A stretch of DNA of 64,000 nt from Serratia marcescens subsp. marcescens ATCC 13880. GTDB taxonomy: Bacteria > Pseudomonadota > Gammaproteobacteria > Enterobacterales > Enterobacteriaceae. The DNA lies in contig NZ_CP071238.1 of assembly GCF_017299535.1 (NCBI RefSeq), forward strand, positions 372,001-436,000. Direction: 5' to 3'. Shown here piece after piece: positions 32,862-43,811 of the stretch (positions are counted from its first letter, which is position 1; each line of letters begins with the position of its first letter). Made by a program: the position numbers and the translations under genes. The notes below the pieces were generated by a model. That model worked only from the letters and a program-made list of their open reading frames with translations. It was not told the origin of the DNA and did no database searches.

Positions 32862-32960
32862 TGGGTGAGGAAGTGGAGCGCCCGACAGGCGGCGCTCCGG
32901 TGCGAACTGAACGGGCTTTCTGATGAAGCCCTGGGGATTTCCCTGGCGTGGCGCGTCTTT

Positions 32961-33227
32961 TTAACGGTACAGCTCGGCGCTAACGTGCATCGTGCTGTTG
33001 TCGCCCGGTTCGTGCAGGGCGATGATGCGATAAGAGCTTGCGCCGCGTTGATCGGCGATTTTACTGACCTGGCTGCTGGCGTCATCCGGCGAGACCACGT
33101 TCTGGTTCAGGGTGACGAAGCCAACGCTCTGGCGTTGATCGGCCTGGTGCGAGGAGATCTCTGTCGCGGCCATCACGTTGGCGGAGAACAGGGCGGCAAG
33201 CGCCGTCGCGAGAATGATGCGTTTCAT
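32961..33227 (-). CDS. yjfY: DUF1471 (YhcN-like) secreted protein YjfY
   Basis: An 88-residue protein with a clear signal peptide (cleavage after about residue 21, ANVMA) and a DUF1471 domain ending GASSYRIIALHEPGDNSTMHVSAELYR. The frame opens at 33290, but the ATG at 33227 follows GAGAGGCACT and starts the signal. In E. coli yjfY likewise lies directly before rpsF on this side. Function is unknown. It is one of five family members in the window. Confidence 0.85.
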   Translation of the reverse strand: MKRIILATALAALFSANVMAATEISSHQADQRQSVGFVTLNQNVVSPDDASSQVSKIADQRGASSYRIIALHEPGDNSTMHVSAELYR

Positions 33228-33552
33228 AGTGCCTCTCTTACTTTTTGCCGTTACGGCCTGACAGCGAGTGTCGCTGCGGCAAAAAGTCATTTATCTGCAT
33301 TGAATAACCTGGGATCTTTTTCGTCGCGCTGTCTGCGGCGGATATGGTTAATTTTAGTCCGTTGCCGGCGATTAAAAAGCGGGGTGTTTTGAAGGCATCT
33401 TTCAAAAAAAATGAAATAGATTTGTGACTCAGCGCTGATTTCATTGAAAGATTTTTGAAACTGATGGATCGGCGTACATAGGTTCACTCACGAGCAAATC
33501 GTGCTATTTCCCATAGCGCCTCGCATTAACGCGAATAAAACCCACGCAGTCC

Positions 33553-33581
33553 TTGAGTTTCCCGCCCTGCGTCAGTATGAT
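33553..33581 (+). promoter_or_regulatory. Sigma-70 promoter of the rpsF–priB–rpsR–rplI operon
   Basis: TTGAGT and TATGAT are separated by exactly 17 bases. The match to the -35 and -10 consensus is close, and the site lies 100 bases before the rpsF start, which leaves room for a structured leader. Confidence 0.75.
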
Positions 33582-33624
33582 TACGCGTCATTTTTCAGCC
33601 GCACACTAAACACGTTCCTTGCTT

Positions 33625-34079
<455 letters not shown>

Positions 34080-34087
34080 TTGCCGCC

Positions 34088-34637
<550 letters not shown>

Positions 34638-34664
34638 TCGGCCACTGTCCATTAACGACTTTGA

Positions 34665-35129
<465 letters not shown>

Positions 35130-35152
35130 TTTACGCTGCTGTTAACCCGGTT

Positions 35153-35184
35153 AAAACGCCAGCCTCGCGCTGGCGTTTTGCTTT
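35153..35184 (+). terminator. Rho-independent terminator after rplI
   Basis: The perfect 11-base stem AAAACGCCAGC / GCTGGCGTTTT has a five-base loop CTCGC and ends in GCTTTTC. It starts 24 bases after the rplI stop. Confidence 0.9.
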
Positions 35185-35240
35185 TCTGCGCCCGGCAAAA
35201 CGCGCTACGCTTGAAGACGGAATGAAAAGGAGAGCGTGCG

Positions 35241-35594
35241 ATGGCAACGATTACGCTACAGCGGGTTTACGATTTCAGCGCGCCGGCGCCGGAACATTGT
35301 TATCTGATAGACCGGCTATGGCCGCGCGGCATCAGCAAAGAGCGGTTGACGGGCGTGCAGTGGTTGAAACAGGTGGCGCCGGATGACGAGCTGCGCAAGT
35401 GGTTCCATCAGCATACCGACCAGTGGGAAGCCTTTGAGACGCGATACCGCCAACAGCTGGCGGCCAACGACGCCTGGCAGCCGCTGGTGGCGCTGTTACG
35501 GCAGGGGCACGCGCTGACGCTGCTGTATGGCAGTAAAGATACCGAGCACAACCAGGGCGTGGTGCTGCGCGAGTTTCTGCTGGCGCAGCTGTAG
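35241..35594 (+). CDS. DUF488 family protein (YeaO-like)
   Basis: A 117-residue cytoplasmic protein of the DUF488 family. Conserved features are YLIDRLWPRGISKERL near residue 22, WHQH-like FHQHTDQW, and LLYGSKDTEHNQGVVLREFL near the end. No enzymatic role is established for the family. It has a strong AAGGAGA site and sits alone between the rplI terminator and the convergent ytfB. The E. coli homologue (yeaO) is at another locus, so this placement is lineage-specific. Confidence 0.85.
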   Translation: MATITLQRVYDFSAPAPEHCYLIDRLWPRGISKERLTGVQWLKQVAPDDELRKWFHQHTDQWEAFETRYRQQLAANDAWQPLVALLRQGHALTLLYGSKDTEHNQGVVLREFLLAQL

Positions 35595-35597
35595 AGA

Positions 35598-36272
35598 TTA
35601 GCGTTCCCGGCGGTAGCTGCCGTCGGCCTGGCGGCGGAACAGCGCCTGGCTATTGTCTGCCGTGGTGACCGACAGTGCGCTAATCACGCCGTTGGCGTCG
35701 CGTTCAATGCGCACTTCCTGGCCGGCTTTCATGTTGCTCAGCGGCTTGTCGCCGCCTTCCACCTGCGCCATGGCGAACACTTCATTCACCGGCAGATTGT
35801 TGTCGCGAAACAGTTGGGCCAGGGTCTGGCCGGGCTGGATCTGATAACGCTGCCAGTTGCCCGCCGGCGTCGGCTCGTTGGCGGGCGTGGCGGCGCTTCC
35901 GCCGTTTTGCAGCTCGGCCTGCAGCGGCACGCTGGTTTCCTGCTGAGAGACCGGGAACGGCTGTCTTTCGGGCGAGTAGGGCCACAGCAACGCCAGCAGC
36001 AGGATGATGCCGAAGATCAGCACCCAGCGGCGGTGAAAGTAGGGCAGCGGTTCCATCCAATGGAAACCGTCCGGCAGATGCCAGACTTTAATCAGCAGCG
36101 CTTTGACCCGCTGCATTTTGTCGTTGGCCGATGGCGGCTCCGATGGCGGTTCCGCGTCTTCCTGCGTGGGTGCGGCGCCGGGTTTCAGGCGCTGGCTGAT
36201 GTTCAGCCAGGTGCGCAGCAGCGGCTGGTAGATGCGGGTGGTTTTCCTTCTCCTGGGCGCGATTCTGCCCAT
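35598..36272 (-). CDS. ytfB: Cell-division-linked OapA/LysM-like protein YtfB
   Basis: Bitopic inner-membrane protein of 224 residues. A basic N-terminal cytoplasmic part is followed by one membrane helix (about 83–99, just after HRR) and a Pro-rich linker. A C-terminal OapA-type LysM-like domain (from about 139, WQRYQIQPGQTLAQLFRD) ends the protein. E. coli YtfB binds glycan chains and localises to the septum. The N-terminus is longer than in E. coli (212 residues), so the start may lie at Met53. It converges on the DUF488 gene, with three bases between stops. Confidence 0.88.
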   Translation of the reverse strand: MGRIAPRRRKTTRIYQPLLRTWLNISQRLKPGAAPTQEDAEPPSEPPSANDKMQRVKALLIKVWHLPDGFHWMEPLPYFHRRWVLIFGIILLLALLWPYSPERQPFPVSQQETSVPLQAELQNGGSAATPANEPTPAGNWQRYQIQPGQTLAQLFRDNNLPVNEVFAMAQVEGGDKPLSNMKAGQEVRIERDANGVISALSVTTADNSQALFRRQADGSYRRER

Positions 36273-36539
36273 GGTGACCTCTCTTCGACGGCGTAATAAT
36301 CAGTGCGGCGCGGCAAGCGCGTCGCCTGCCCGATATCCTGCCTTCAGTATAGTCCGCTAACTGATTGAAGTGAAAGGCGGCTGAGCGGCAGGGCCGGGGT
36401 TTGCGGCTGCGGGCGTTAACAGAAGGTTATTGTTTCTTTTTCTACGACAAAAGTCATCATTCTCCACACAAGATTTTACCCGGCATTGACGCGCTGTTAT
36501 GCTGCGCTTTCGACTTTTTACAGACTTAAGGAAAACCCC

Positions 36540-37160
36540 ATGACAACCCCTTCTTTTGACAGCGTTGAAGCGCAAGCAAGTTACGGGATTGGTTTACAGG
36601 TAGGCCAGCAGCTGCAAGAGTCCGGGCTGGAAGGTTTGCAACCGGAAGCTTTGCTGGCGGGTTTGCGTGACGCGCTGGAAGGGAATGCCCCGGCGGTTCC
36701 GGTAGACGTGGTGCACCGTGCGCTGCGTGAAATCCACGAGCGTGCTGACGCGGTGCGCCGCGAGCGCCAGCAGGCGATGGCGGTTGAAGGCCAGAAATTC
36801 CTGGACGACAACGCCAAGCGCGACGACGTGACGCTGACCGAGTCTGGCCTGCAGTTCTCCGTGCTGGAGCAGGGCAACGGCCCAATCCCGTCCCGTCAGG
36901 ACCGCGTGCGTGTGCACTACACCGGTCGCTTGATCAACGGCGACGTGTTCGACAGCTCGGTTGAGCGCGGCCAGCCGGCGGAATTCCCGGTCAGCGGCGT
37001 GATCCCAGGCTGGATCGAAGCGCTGACCCTGATGCCGGTCGGTTCCAAATGGCAGCTGTATATCCCGCACAACCTGGCCTACGGCGAGCGTGGCGCAGGC
37101 GCGTCCATTCCGCCGTTCAGCGCGCTGGTGTTCGACGTCGAGCTGCTGGAAATCCTGTAA
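36540..37160 (+). CDS. fklB: FKBP-type peptidyl-prolyl isomerase FkpB22
   Basis: Isomerises Xaa–Pro bonds and acts as a chaperone. The 206-residue protein matches E. coli FklB exactly in length. An N-terminal helical dimerisation part (about 1–95) is followed by the FKBP domain (about 115–206) with [18 protein letters not shown] and [14 protein letters not shown]. The frame opens at 36486, but the ATG at 36540 fits the family and follows TTAAGGAAAACCCC. No signal peptide is present. Confidence 0.96.
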   Translation: MTTPSFDSVEAQASYGIGLQVGQQLQESGLEGLQPEALLAGLRDALEGNAPAVPVDVVHRALREIHERADAVRRERQQAMAVEGQKFLDDNAKRDDVTLTESGLQFSVLEQGNGPIPSRQDRVRVHYTGRLINGDVFDSSVERGQPAEFPVSGVIPGWIEALTLMPVGSKWQLYIPHNLAYGERGAGASIPPFSALVFDVELLEIL

Positions 37161-37179
37161 TCCCACCGAGGATTGTTCT

Positions 37180-37206
37180 GGGCGCCTTCGTGGCGCCCTT
37201 ATTTTA
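37180..37206 (+). terminator. Terminator after fklB
   Basis: The stem GGGCGCC / GGCGCCC has a short TTCGT loop and is followed by TTATTTTA. It starts 19 bases after the stop. Confidence 0.75.
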
Positions 37207-37258
37207 TGCGCCGCGCAGGCGAGCGATGAATGGCCGGGCGCGCCGGCCAAAAACCGCG

Positions 37259-39211
37259 TCACTTACCGCTTAAATCGATGCGATAAACCGCGAAGCCGAT
37301 GCTGTCGCTGCCTGCGGCGCTCATCGGATATTGGGCGTGCGCTTTGACAAACCTTGTCGCTTTGTCCGAAGGCGAGGTCTCGAAGCGGATATCCAGCGGT
37401 TGCTGGCTGCTGAAGTTCGCCAAACGCCAGTTGTTGTCCGCCTGCGGGCGCACCGCGCCATGCCGCTGAGTTTCGGCGCTGATGTAGGCCGCCAGCACCG
37501 AGCGGTTTTCATCCGGCGAAGCGAAGGCGATATGTTTGTCGCCGGTGCCGGCAAACTTGCCGCCGTAGGCGCGGTAGTTGTTGGTGGCGACCAGGAAGGT
37601 GGCGTTCAGATCGATCGGCTTGCCGTTGAAGGTCAGCTGCTTGATACGCTCCGCCTTGTCGTTGATCAGTTGGCATTCGCCGTCGTAGCGCGCCGGCTGA
37701 CTGACGTCGATCTGGTAGTTGACGCCGTCGATCACGTCGAAGTTATAGGTGCGGAAGCCGTCCCAGTTGATCAAGCCCTGCGGCTTGGCGCTGTTGACGT
37801 CGATCTGGTTGAACTGGCCGGCGGAGCACTCCAGCCACTCTTTCACCTCTTTGCCGCTCGCCTTCACCACCACCAACGTATTGGGGTAGAGATAGAGATC
37901 GGCGGCGTTGCGGAAGGTGAGCTGGCCTTTTTCCACTTCGACGAAGCTGGCGGGATCGTTCTTGCGGCCGCCGACCTTGAACGGCGCCGCCGCCGACAGC
38001 ACCGGCAGATCGGCCAGATCCGGATCGCCCTGGATGTAATGTTCGACGTAGGCTTTCTGCGCATTGTTGACGATTTGCACCGTCGGATCGTCCTGCACCA
38101 GCGCCAGGTAGCTGTACATGTTGCCGTCGGATTTACCGATCGGCTGGCTGACGAACTCGCGCGTGCCTTTGTGATCGTCCGCCAATACCTTCACCAGCGC
38201 GGCATCTTCCGCCGCCAGCGATTTCTTGTTCTCTTTGTCGTAGATCGGCCGCGCTTCCGCGTTGGCGGCGGTCACTTTCCAGCTGCCGCCATCGTTGTTG
38301 AGCTGCAGGTCGACCACGCCGAGATGATCGCCCCATTGTCCCGGCATCACCGCCGGCACGCCGTTCAGCAGACCTTTGTCGATATCCGCGCCTTTGATGT
38401 TGGCAAAGTCCTTGCTCGGGAACACCGCATGAGCGTGGCCGAACATGATGGCGTCGATGCCCGGCACCTGGCTGAGGTAATAGACCGAGTTTTCCGCCAT
38501 CGCCTTGTAAGGCTCGCTGGACAGCCCGGAATGCGGGATCGCCACCACCAGATCGGCGCCCTCTTTACGCATCTGCGGCACGTAGCGCTTGGCGGTGGCG
38601 GTGATGTCGTCCACCGTCACTTTGCCCTGCAGGTTGGCCTTGTCCCACACCAGGATCTGCGGCGGCACGAAGCCGATGTAGCCGATGCGCAGCGTATGCG
38701 CCTTGCCGTCGCGGTCTTTCACCGGCGTATCGACGATGATGTACGGCGTGAACAGCGGTTTTTGCGTTTTGGCGTCGATGACGTTGGCGTTGATATACGG
38801 GAATTTGGCGCCGGCGATGGCGTTCTTCAGGTAGTCCAGCCCATAGTTGAACTCATGGTTGCCGATGTTGCCGACGACGTAGTCCAGCGTGTTCATCGCC
38901 TTATAGACCGGGTGCACGTCGCCCGGTTTCAGCCCCTTGGCCGCCATGTAATCGCCGAGCGGGCTGCCCTGAATGATGTCGCCGTTGTCCACCAACACCG
39001 CGTTGGCGGCCTGCTGGCGCGCCTGTTGGATCAGGCTGGCGGTGCGCACCAGGCCGAACTTGTCGGTCGGCGTGTCCTTGTAGTAATCGAAGTCCATCAT
39101 ATTGCTGTGCAGATCGGTGGTTTCCAGCACGCGCAGATCGACGGTGGCCGCTTGCGCGGAGGCGCACACCAGCAGCGCAAGCGCGGACAGCGTCAGTGGA
39201 TGCTTCATCAT
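37259..39211 (-). CDS. cpdB: 2',3'-cyclic-nucleotide 2'-phosphodiesterase / 3'-nucleotidase
   Basis: Periplasmic bifunctional enzyme that turns external 2',3'-cyclic nucleotides into nucleosides for uptake. A signal peptide (about 1–22, ending SAQA) is followed by a metallophosphatase domain with [36 protein letters not shown] and [11 protein letters not shown] 5'-nucleotidase C-terminal domain comes next. The frame opens at 39349; I chose the tandem ATG pair at 39211/39208, which follows GGAG and gives about 650 residues (E. coli 647). It is divergent from cysQ. Confidence 0.96.
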   Translation of the reverse strand: MMKHPLTLSALALLVCASAQAATVDLRVLETTDLHSNMMDFDYYKDTPTDKFGLVRTASLIQQARQQAANAVLVDNGDIIQGSPLGDYMAAKGLKPGDVHPVYKAMNTLDYVVGNIGNHEFNYGLDYLKNAIAGAKFPYINANVIDAKTQKPLFTPYIIVDTPVKDRDGKAHTLRIGYIGFVPPQILVWDKANLQGKVTVDDITATAKRYVPQMRKEGADLVVAIPHSGLSSEPYKAMAENSVYYLSQVPGIDAIMFGHAHAVFPSKDFANIKGADIDKGLLNGVPAVMPGQWGDHLGVVDLQLNNDGGSWKVTAANAEARPIYDKENKKSLAAEDAALVKVLADDHKGTREFVSQPIGKSDGNMYSYLALVQDDPTVQIVNNAQKAYVEHYIQGDPDLADLPVLSAAAPFKVGGRKNDPASFVEVEKGQLTFRNAADLYLYPNTLVVVKASGKEVKEWLECSAGQFNQIDVNSAKPQGLINWDGFRTYNFDVIDGVNYQIDVSQPARYDGECQLINDKAERIKQLTFNGKPIDLNATFLVATNNYRAYGGKFAGTGDKHIAFASPDENRSVLAAYISAETQRHGAVRPQADNNWRLANFSSQQPLDIRFETSPSDKATRFVKAHAQYPMSAAGSDSIGFAVYRIDLSGK

Positions 39212-39466
39212 TTGGGGGGCTCTCCATTCCATTATTCGAGTGTTATCGCAGAGGGAAATGTAATTAACATTGCTTGCCACAGCAAACTGTGAAGTGTGGC
39301 AGAAAACGGCGGCGGGTAACGCGGGGAAGTTCACAGTTGTGCTCAACAAGAACTGAGGAATTCCCGGGGCTTAGGCGGTTGAGATGGATATTCGGCGTAA
39401 AAAAAACTAGTCTGCTAGCAGAGACAGGGGGAAATTTCCCACGGAGATGCGGAGTTGAGGTGCATG

Positions 39467-40207
39467 ATGTTAGAGCGAATTTGCCAACTGTCCCGCGAGG
39501 CGGGGGCGGCGATCATGGCGGTGTACGACGGTGAACAACCGCTTGATGTCGCGCAGAAAAAAGATGATTCACCGGTGACGGCGGCCGATCTGGCGGCGCA
39601 TCACATCATCAAGCGCGGCCTGGCGGCGCTGACGCCCGAGGTGCCGCTGCTGTCGGAAGAGGATCCGCCGGCGTGGGAAGAGCGCCGCAGCTGGACGCGT
39701 TACTGGCTGGTCGATCCGCTGGATGGCACCAAAGAGTTTTTGCACCGCAACGGCGAGTTCACGGTCAATATCGCCCTGATTGAAGACGGGCAGGCGGTGA
39801 TGGGGGTGGTGTACGCCCCGGCGATCGACGTGTTGTATCTGGCGGAGCGCGGCAAGGCCTGGAAAGAAGAGAAGGGCGTGCGGCAGGCGATCGGCGTCAG
39901 CAACGCGCATCCGCCGCTGGTGGTGGTGAGCCGCTCGCATATCGACGACGAACTGAAAGATTATTTGCAGCAGCTGGGCGAGCACCAGACCGTGTCAGTC
40001 GGTTCCTCGCTGAAGTTCTGTCTGGTGGCGGAAGGCAAGGCGCAGCTCTATCCGCGCTTCGGGCCGACCAACATTTGGGATACCGCCGCAGGGCATGCAG
40101 TGGCGGTGGCCGCCGGGGCGCAAATTCACGATTGGCAGGGTAAGCCATTGCTCTATACCCCGCGTGAATCTTTCCTCAACCCCGGCTTCCGGGTGTCGCT
40201 GTTCTGA
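39467..40207 (+). CDS. cysQ: 3'(2'),5'-bisphosphate nucleotidase CysQ
   Basis: Magnesium-dependent phosphatase that removes the 3'-phosphate from PAP, a toxic by-product of sulfate assimilation. Family motifs are [11 protein letters not shown] (about 66), DPLDGTKEF (about 85) and [14 protein letters not shown] near the C-terminus. The ATG at 39467 has GAGG six bases upstream and gives 246 residues as in E. coli; an ATG one codon earlier is also possible. It is divergent from cpdB, the same pair as in E. coli. Confidence 0.96.
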   Translation: MLERICQLSREAGAAIMAVYDGEQPLDVAQKKDDSPVTAADLAAHHIIKRGLAALTPEVPLLSEEDPPAWEERRSWTRYWLVDPLDGTKEFLHRNGEFTVNIALIEDGQAVMGVVYAPAIDVLYLAERGKAWKEEKGVRQAIGVSNAHPPLVVVSRSHIDDELKDYLQQLGEHQTVSVGSSLKFCLVAEGKAQLYPRFGPTNIWDTAAGHAVAVAAGAQIHDWQGKPLLYTPRESFLNPGFRVSLF

Positions 40208-40208
40208 G

Positions 40209-40766
40209 TTAGTTCGCCAACAACTGGTGCAGTTTGGACATCACCTGCTGCACCTCTTCCGGCGTCAGCGCGCCGTCTTTGGCGAACTGGATGCGCCCTT
40301 GCTTATCCAGCACCACGATGGCGGAGCCTTTCGGCTGCAGATCCCAGGCTTTGCGCACGTTGCCGTCGCTGTCGACGATAAACTGCGACCATGGAAACTC
40401 CTTCTTGCTGTCTTCAATGCTGCTGCGCACGAACATCGCCGTGCCCATCAGGGCATCGTCGGTGTTGACGATTGTCGTCGTTTGGTAACGATCGTGTGGT
40501 AGCTTCGCTTTCTTGATCGCTTCAATCAGTGGGTCGTTCATGTCTTTGGCGGAGCTGCGGCCGGCAATATGTTGTATCACTCGCACTTTTCCACTGAGCT
40601 GCGCGCTGTTCCAGTTTTGGTAGCTAAAATTACCGTCAGCGTAATTGAGCTCTCCTTTGTCGCTGACGCCGACCGGCGCCACGCGCTGCTGGAGCTGGAA
40701 GTTGTGCGCGGAAGCGAAAAGCGGGGCGAGCAGCAGGGATACCATCAGCATGCGACTTGTTTTCAT
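40209..40766 (-). CDS. ytfJ: YtfJ family periplasmic protein
   Basis: A 185-residue secreted protein with a signal peptide (about 1–21, ending FASA) and a thioredoxin-like fold region (VRVIQHIAGRSSAKDMNDPLIEAI). No CxxC motif is present, so it is not an obvious redox enzyme. It closely resembles E. coli YtfJ (184 residues), whose role is unknown. The frame opens at 40805; the ATG at 40766 follows AAGGAGAAAG. It converges on cysQ with one base between stops. Confidence 0.9.
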   Translation of the reverse strand: MKTSRMLMVSLLLAPLFASAHNFQLQQRVAPVGVSDKGELNYADGNFSYQNWNSAQLSGKVRVIQHIAGRSSAKDMNDPLIEAIKKAKLPHDRYQTTTIVNTDDALMGTAMFVRSSIEDSKKEFPWSQFIVDSDGNVRKAWDLQPKGSAIVVLDKQGRIQFAKDGALTPEEVQQVMSKLHQLLAN

Positions 40767-41096
40767 GCTTTCTCCTTGTAATGGGGGGAATTTGTGCGAC
40801 AGCACTTCGACAGCCTAAAGCATAGGATGTGATAAGAGGTCTGTCCTGTTAACCGGATCGCAGATTTTCCCTTGGTTCGCTAATCATCAGATTTTGAAGG
40901 GATATCCTGAAAACGTTATAAATTATCATATACAATTCTGTCAAAAAGTGTAAATCCAGCGTAGAAATCCGGGCAGAAGTGAACGTTCTGGTCTTTACTG
41001 GGTCTACTACATGCAATCAAGTTGCGTTCTGAATTTCGAGGCTGCCACCTTTGGCGGCTCGCTGAGCGCATGGATCAACGGGAGGAGCGTAAAAGA
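40767..41096. other. ytfJ–ytfK divergent intergenic region
   Basis: About 330 bases between divergent starts. A likely ytfK promoter lies at 40894–40922 (TTGAAG, 17 bases, TATAAA). The region from 40915 to 40950 is very AT-rich. E. coli ytfK is induced by phosphate limitation through PhoB; CTGTCAAAAAGTG at 40937 recalls one Pho-box half, but the second half is poor. Confidence 0.5.
40894..40922 (+). promoter_or_regulatory. Likely ytfK promoter
   Basis: TTGAAG and TATAAA are spaced by 17 bases, a good sigma-70 match. It lies about 175 bases before ytfK, leaving a long leader. Confidence 0.5.
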
Positions 41097-41303
41097 ATGA
41101 GAATCTTCCAGCGTTATAACCCTTTGAAAGTGGCAAAGTACGTTAAGACCCTGTTTCGCGGAAGGCTGTATATCAAGGACGTGGGCGCATTTGAATTCGA
41201 CGAGGGGAAAATCCTGCCGCCGAAGATTCGCGACAAGCGCCATTTCAGCGTGATGTCTGAAGTGAACCGTCAGGTGCTGCTGTTGCAGACCGAGATGGGG
41301 TGA
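41097..41303 (+). CDS. ytfK: DUF1107 stress regulator YtfK
   Basis: A 68-residue protein almost identical to E. coli YtfK ([35 protein letters not shown]). In E. coli YtfK binds SpoT and tips it towards (p)ppGpp synthesis under phosphate or fatty-acid starvation. The frame opens at 41022, but the ATG at 41097 follows GGGAGGAG and fits the family length. It has its own upstream region and ends in a hairpin shared with ytfL. Confidence 0.94.
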   Translation: MRIFQRYNPLKVAKYVKTLFRGRLYIKDVGAFEFDEGKILPPKIRDKRHFSVMSEVNRQVLLLQTEMG

Positions 41304-41330
41304 ACACCTCGCTGACAGCGGTAAAAAAAT

Positions 41331-41349
41331 GCGGCCCCGATGGGGCCGC
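41331..41349 (-). terminator. Bidirectional terminator between ytfK and ytfL
   Basis: The perfect stem GCGGCCCC / GGGGCCGC has a three-base loop. On the minus strand it is followed by seven T (end of ytfL). On the plus strand a shorter T run follows ten bases later (end of ytfK). Confidence 0.85.
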
Positions 41350-41371
41350 TGATGTTTTTGTCTTACCGCCG

Positions 41372-42703
41372 TCAGGCCGCAGGCGCGTCGTCCGGCGCTT
41401 TCGGCAGCACCGCCGCCGGTTTGTCGCTCAGTCGGGTGACCAGCAGCTGGTCTATCTTGTAGCTGTCGATATCCACCACTTCGAACTTGTAGCCGGCGTA
41501 TTTGACGAAGTCGGTGCGTTTCGGGATCTTGCGCAGCATATACATCATAAAGCCGCCGATGGTCTCGTAGTTGCCCGCCTGAGGGAACTCATCGATGTCC
41601 AGCACGCGCATCACGTCGTCGATCGGCGTGCCGCCTTCAATCAGCCATGAGCTTTCGTCGCGCGCCACGATCTGCTCTTCCTGGCCCTGGCCGACCAGAT
41701 CGCCCATCAGCGTGGTCATCACGTCGTTAAGCGTGATGATGCCCACCACCAACGCATATTCATTGAGGATTACCGCGAAGTCTTCGCCGGCGGTTTTGAA
41801 GCTTTCCAGCGCTTCGGACAGCGTCAGCGTATCCGGCACGATCAGCGCCGAGCGGATCTGCACGCCGCTGCTCAGCACCAGGCTCTGGTTGCCCAGCACG
41901 CGGTTCAGCAGGTCTTTGGAATCGACGTAACCCACCACCTGATCGATATGGCCGTCGCACACCAGGAACTTGGAATGCGGATGGGTCGAGACCTTCTCCT
42001 TGATGCTCTCTTCGCTTTCGCGCAGATCGAAGTACACCACGCTTTCGCGCGAGGTCATCGAAGACGGCACGGTGCGCGATTCCAGTTCGAACACGTTTTC
42101 AATCAGCTCATGCTCCTGCTTGCGCAGCACGCCCGCCAGGGCGCCGGCTTCCACCACCGCGTAGATGTCATCGGAGGTGATGTCGTCCTTACGCACCATC
42201 GGCAGCTTGAACATGCGGAAGATCAGGTTGGCCATGCCGTTGAAGAACCACACCAGCGGGCGGAAGATCATGATGGAGAAACGCATCGGGTTGATGATCC
42301 GGACGGCGACCGTCTCTGGTGCAATCATACCGATGCGCTTCGGGGTCAAATCGGCGAACAGGATAAACAAGCTGGTCACCAGCACGAAAGAGCAGATGAA
42401 GCTGACCTGTTCCGCCAATTCGGGCGACAGGAAACGATCGAACAACACCTTGAAGGTGGGAGAGAAAGCCGCGTCGCCCACGATACCGCCGAGGATGGCT
42501 ACGGCGTTCAGGCCGATCTGCACCACGGTGAAGAAGATGCCAGGGGTTTCTTGCAGCTTGAGCACTCTGGCGGCGTTGACGTTACCTTCGTCAGCCATCA
42601 GCTTCAGTTTGATCTTGCGCGAGGCGGCCAGAGAGATTTCCGACAGTGAGAAGAACGCACTCACCGCGATCAGAAAAAGAATCAGTAAAATACTGTTTAA
42701 CAT
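41372..42703 (-). CDS. paeA: CNNM/CorC-type membrane protein YtfL (PaeA)
   Basis: Inner-membrane protein of the DUF21–CBS–CorC family. Four hydrophobic segments fill the DUF21 part (about 1–190), two CBS domains follow (about 205–335), and a CorC_HlyC domain ends the protein (about 350–430). E. coli YtfL was renamed PaeA for its role in exporting cadaverine and putrescine; family relatives move magnesium or cobalt. The 443-residue length is close to E. coli (447). It lies downstream of msrA on the same strand, about 180 bases apart. Confidence 0.92.
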   Translation of the reverse strand: MLNSILLILFLIAVSAFFSLSEISLAASRKIKLKLMADEGNVNAARVLKLQETPGIFFTVVQIGLNAVAILGGIVGDAAFSPTFKVLFDRFLSPELAEQVSFICSFVLVTSLFILFADLTPKRIGMIAPETVAVRIINPMRFSIMIFRPLVWFFNGMANLIFRMFKLPMVRKDDITSDDIYAVVEAGALAGVLRKQEHELIENVFELESRTVPSSMTSRESVVYFDLRESEESIKEKVSTHPHSKFLVCDGHIDQVVGYVDSKDLLNRVLGNQSLVLSSGVQIRSALIVPDTLTLSEALESFKTAGEDFAVILNEYALVVGIITLNDVMTTLMGDLVGQGQEEQIVARDESSWLIEGGTPIDDVMRVLDIDEFPQAGNYETIGGFMMYMLRKIPKRTDFVKYAGYKFEVVDIDSYKIDQLLVTRLSDKPAAVLPKAPDDAPAA

Positions 42704-42883
42704 AATCTATCCATACGTGCCGACGGGATGACGGCGCTCTTGAGGAAGGGTAGTACATAGTAAAAAAAGCAGCGATAACAACCAGAAGGGAAGCTATCGG
42801 GCCGCAGAAGCGGCCCGCATAGTATAGCAGTTGCCCCACAGGGGCCGCCAGCGGTTAAAAAAGTGCCGCCGGCCGGCATCAAA

Positions 42884-43525
42884 TCAGCCCTGCGGCGGCA
42901 GGCAAACGCCGATGCCGCCCAGCCCGCAGTAGCCTTCCGGGTTCTTGTACAGGTACTGTTGGTGATCGTCTTCCGCGTAATAGAACGGCAGCGCCGGCGC
43001 GATCTCGGTGGTGATGACGCGCTTGTCGCCCGCCGCGTCCATCGCCTGCTGGAAGCGTTGCAGGCTGCTTTCCGCCTCGGCCTGCTGCTCTGGGCTCAGC
43101 GTATAAATCGCCGAGCGGTACTGCGTGCCGATGTCGCCGCCCTGGCGCATGCCCTGCGCCGGATCGTGATTTTCCCAGAACAGCTGCAGCAGCTGTTTGT
43201 AGCTGACGATCTGCGGATCGAACACCACGCGCACCACTTCGGCGTGGCCGGTCTGGCCGCTGCACACTTCGCGGTAGGTCGGGTTCGGCGTATAGCCGCC
43301 GCTGTAGCCGGCGGCGGTGCTGTAGACGCCCGGCTGTTGCCAGAACAGACGCTCAACGCCCCAGAAACAGCCCATGGCGAAGATCGCCACGTCCATGCCT
43401 GCCGGCACCTGGGTCATCGAGTGCTCGGTGACCACGTTGAGCGTTGCGACAGGCATTGGCGTGGTGCGGCCAGGCAGCGCGCTTGCCTTATCGACGGTTT
43501 GTGATTTATCAAAAAATGGCACCAC
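42884..43525 (-). CDS. msrA: Peptide-methionine (S)-S-oxide reductase
   Basis: Repairs oxidised methionine (S-sulfoxide form) in proteins and small molecules. The catalytic motif [10 protein letters not shown] lies near residue 53, with the N-terminal start [20 protein letters not shown] typical of enterobacterial MsrA. Resolving cysteines lie near the C-terminus ([10 protein letters not shown]). The length is 213 residues (E. coli 212). It is divergent from tamA, with a 286-base gap. Confidence 0.97.
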   Translation of the reverse strand: MVPFFDKSQTVDKASALPGRTTPMPVATLNVVTEHSMTQVPAGMDVAIFAMGCFWGVERLFWQQPGVYSTAAGYSGGYTPNPTYREVCSGQTGHAEVVRVVFDPQIVSYKQLLQLFWENHDPAQGMRQGGDIGTQYRSAIYTLSPEQQAEAESSLQRFQQAMDAAGDKRVITTEIAPALPFYYAEDDHQQYLYKNPEGYCGLGGIGVCLPPQG

Positions 43526-43811
43526 GGTTGACTCCTGTTGTCACAGTAAGAATTGACCCTACATGGCGGTGGTTCGGTTGTATCTCACCGCGTCTTTGCC
43601 CACAATAAGCGGCAAGTTGGATTTTGTATAAGCTTAACGCAGTATTTTGAGCGCCAAAAGTGAAGAATTCGCCTGTTGCGCGGCGGTGGCAAAGCGCGGC
43701 GGGCGGCGTCCGGAATAAGGTTGAAGAGGGCTGCCGTCATGATAGCGCGGAGTCTGCCCTGGCCCCGGAGCGAACACCATAACAGGACAGTAAAATCAAT
43801 AAGGAGAACAC

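Noticed and set aside
40937..40955. Possible Pho box before ytfK
   Set aside because: Only the first half CTGTCA fits; the second half does not match at the required spacing.
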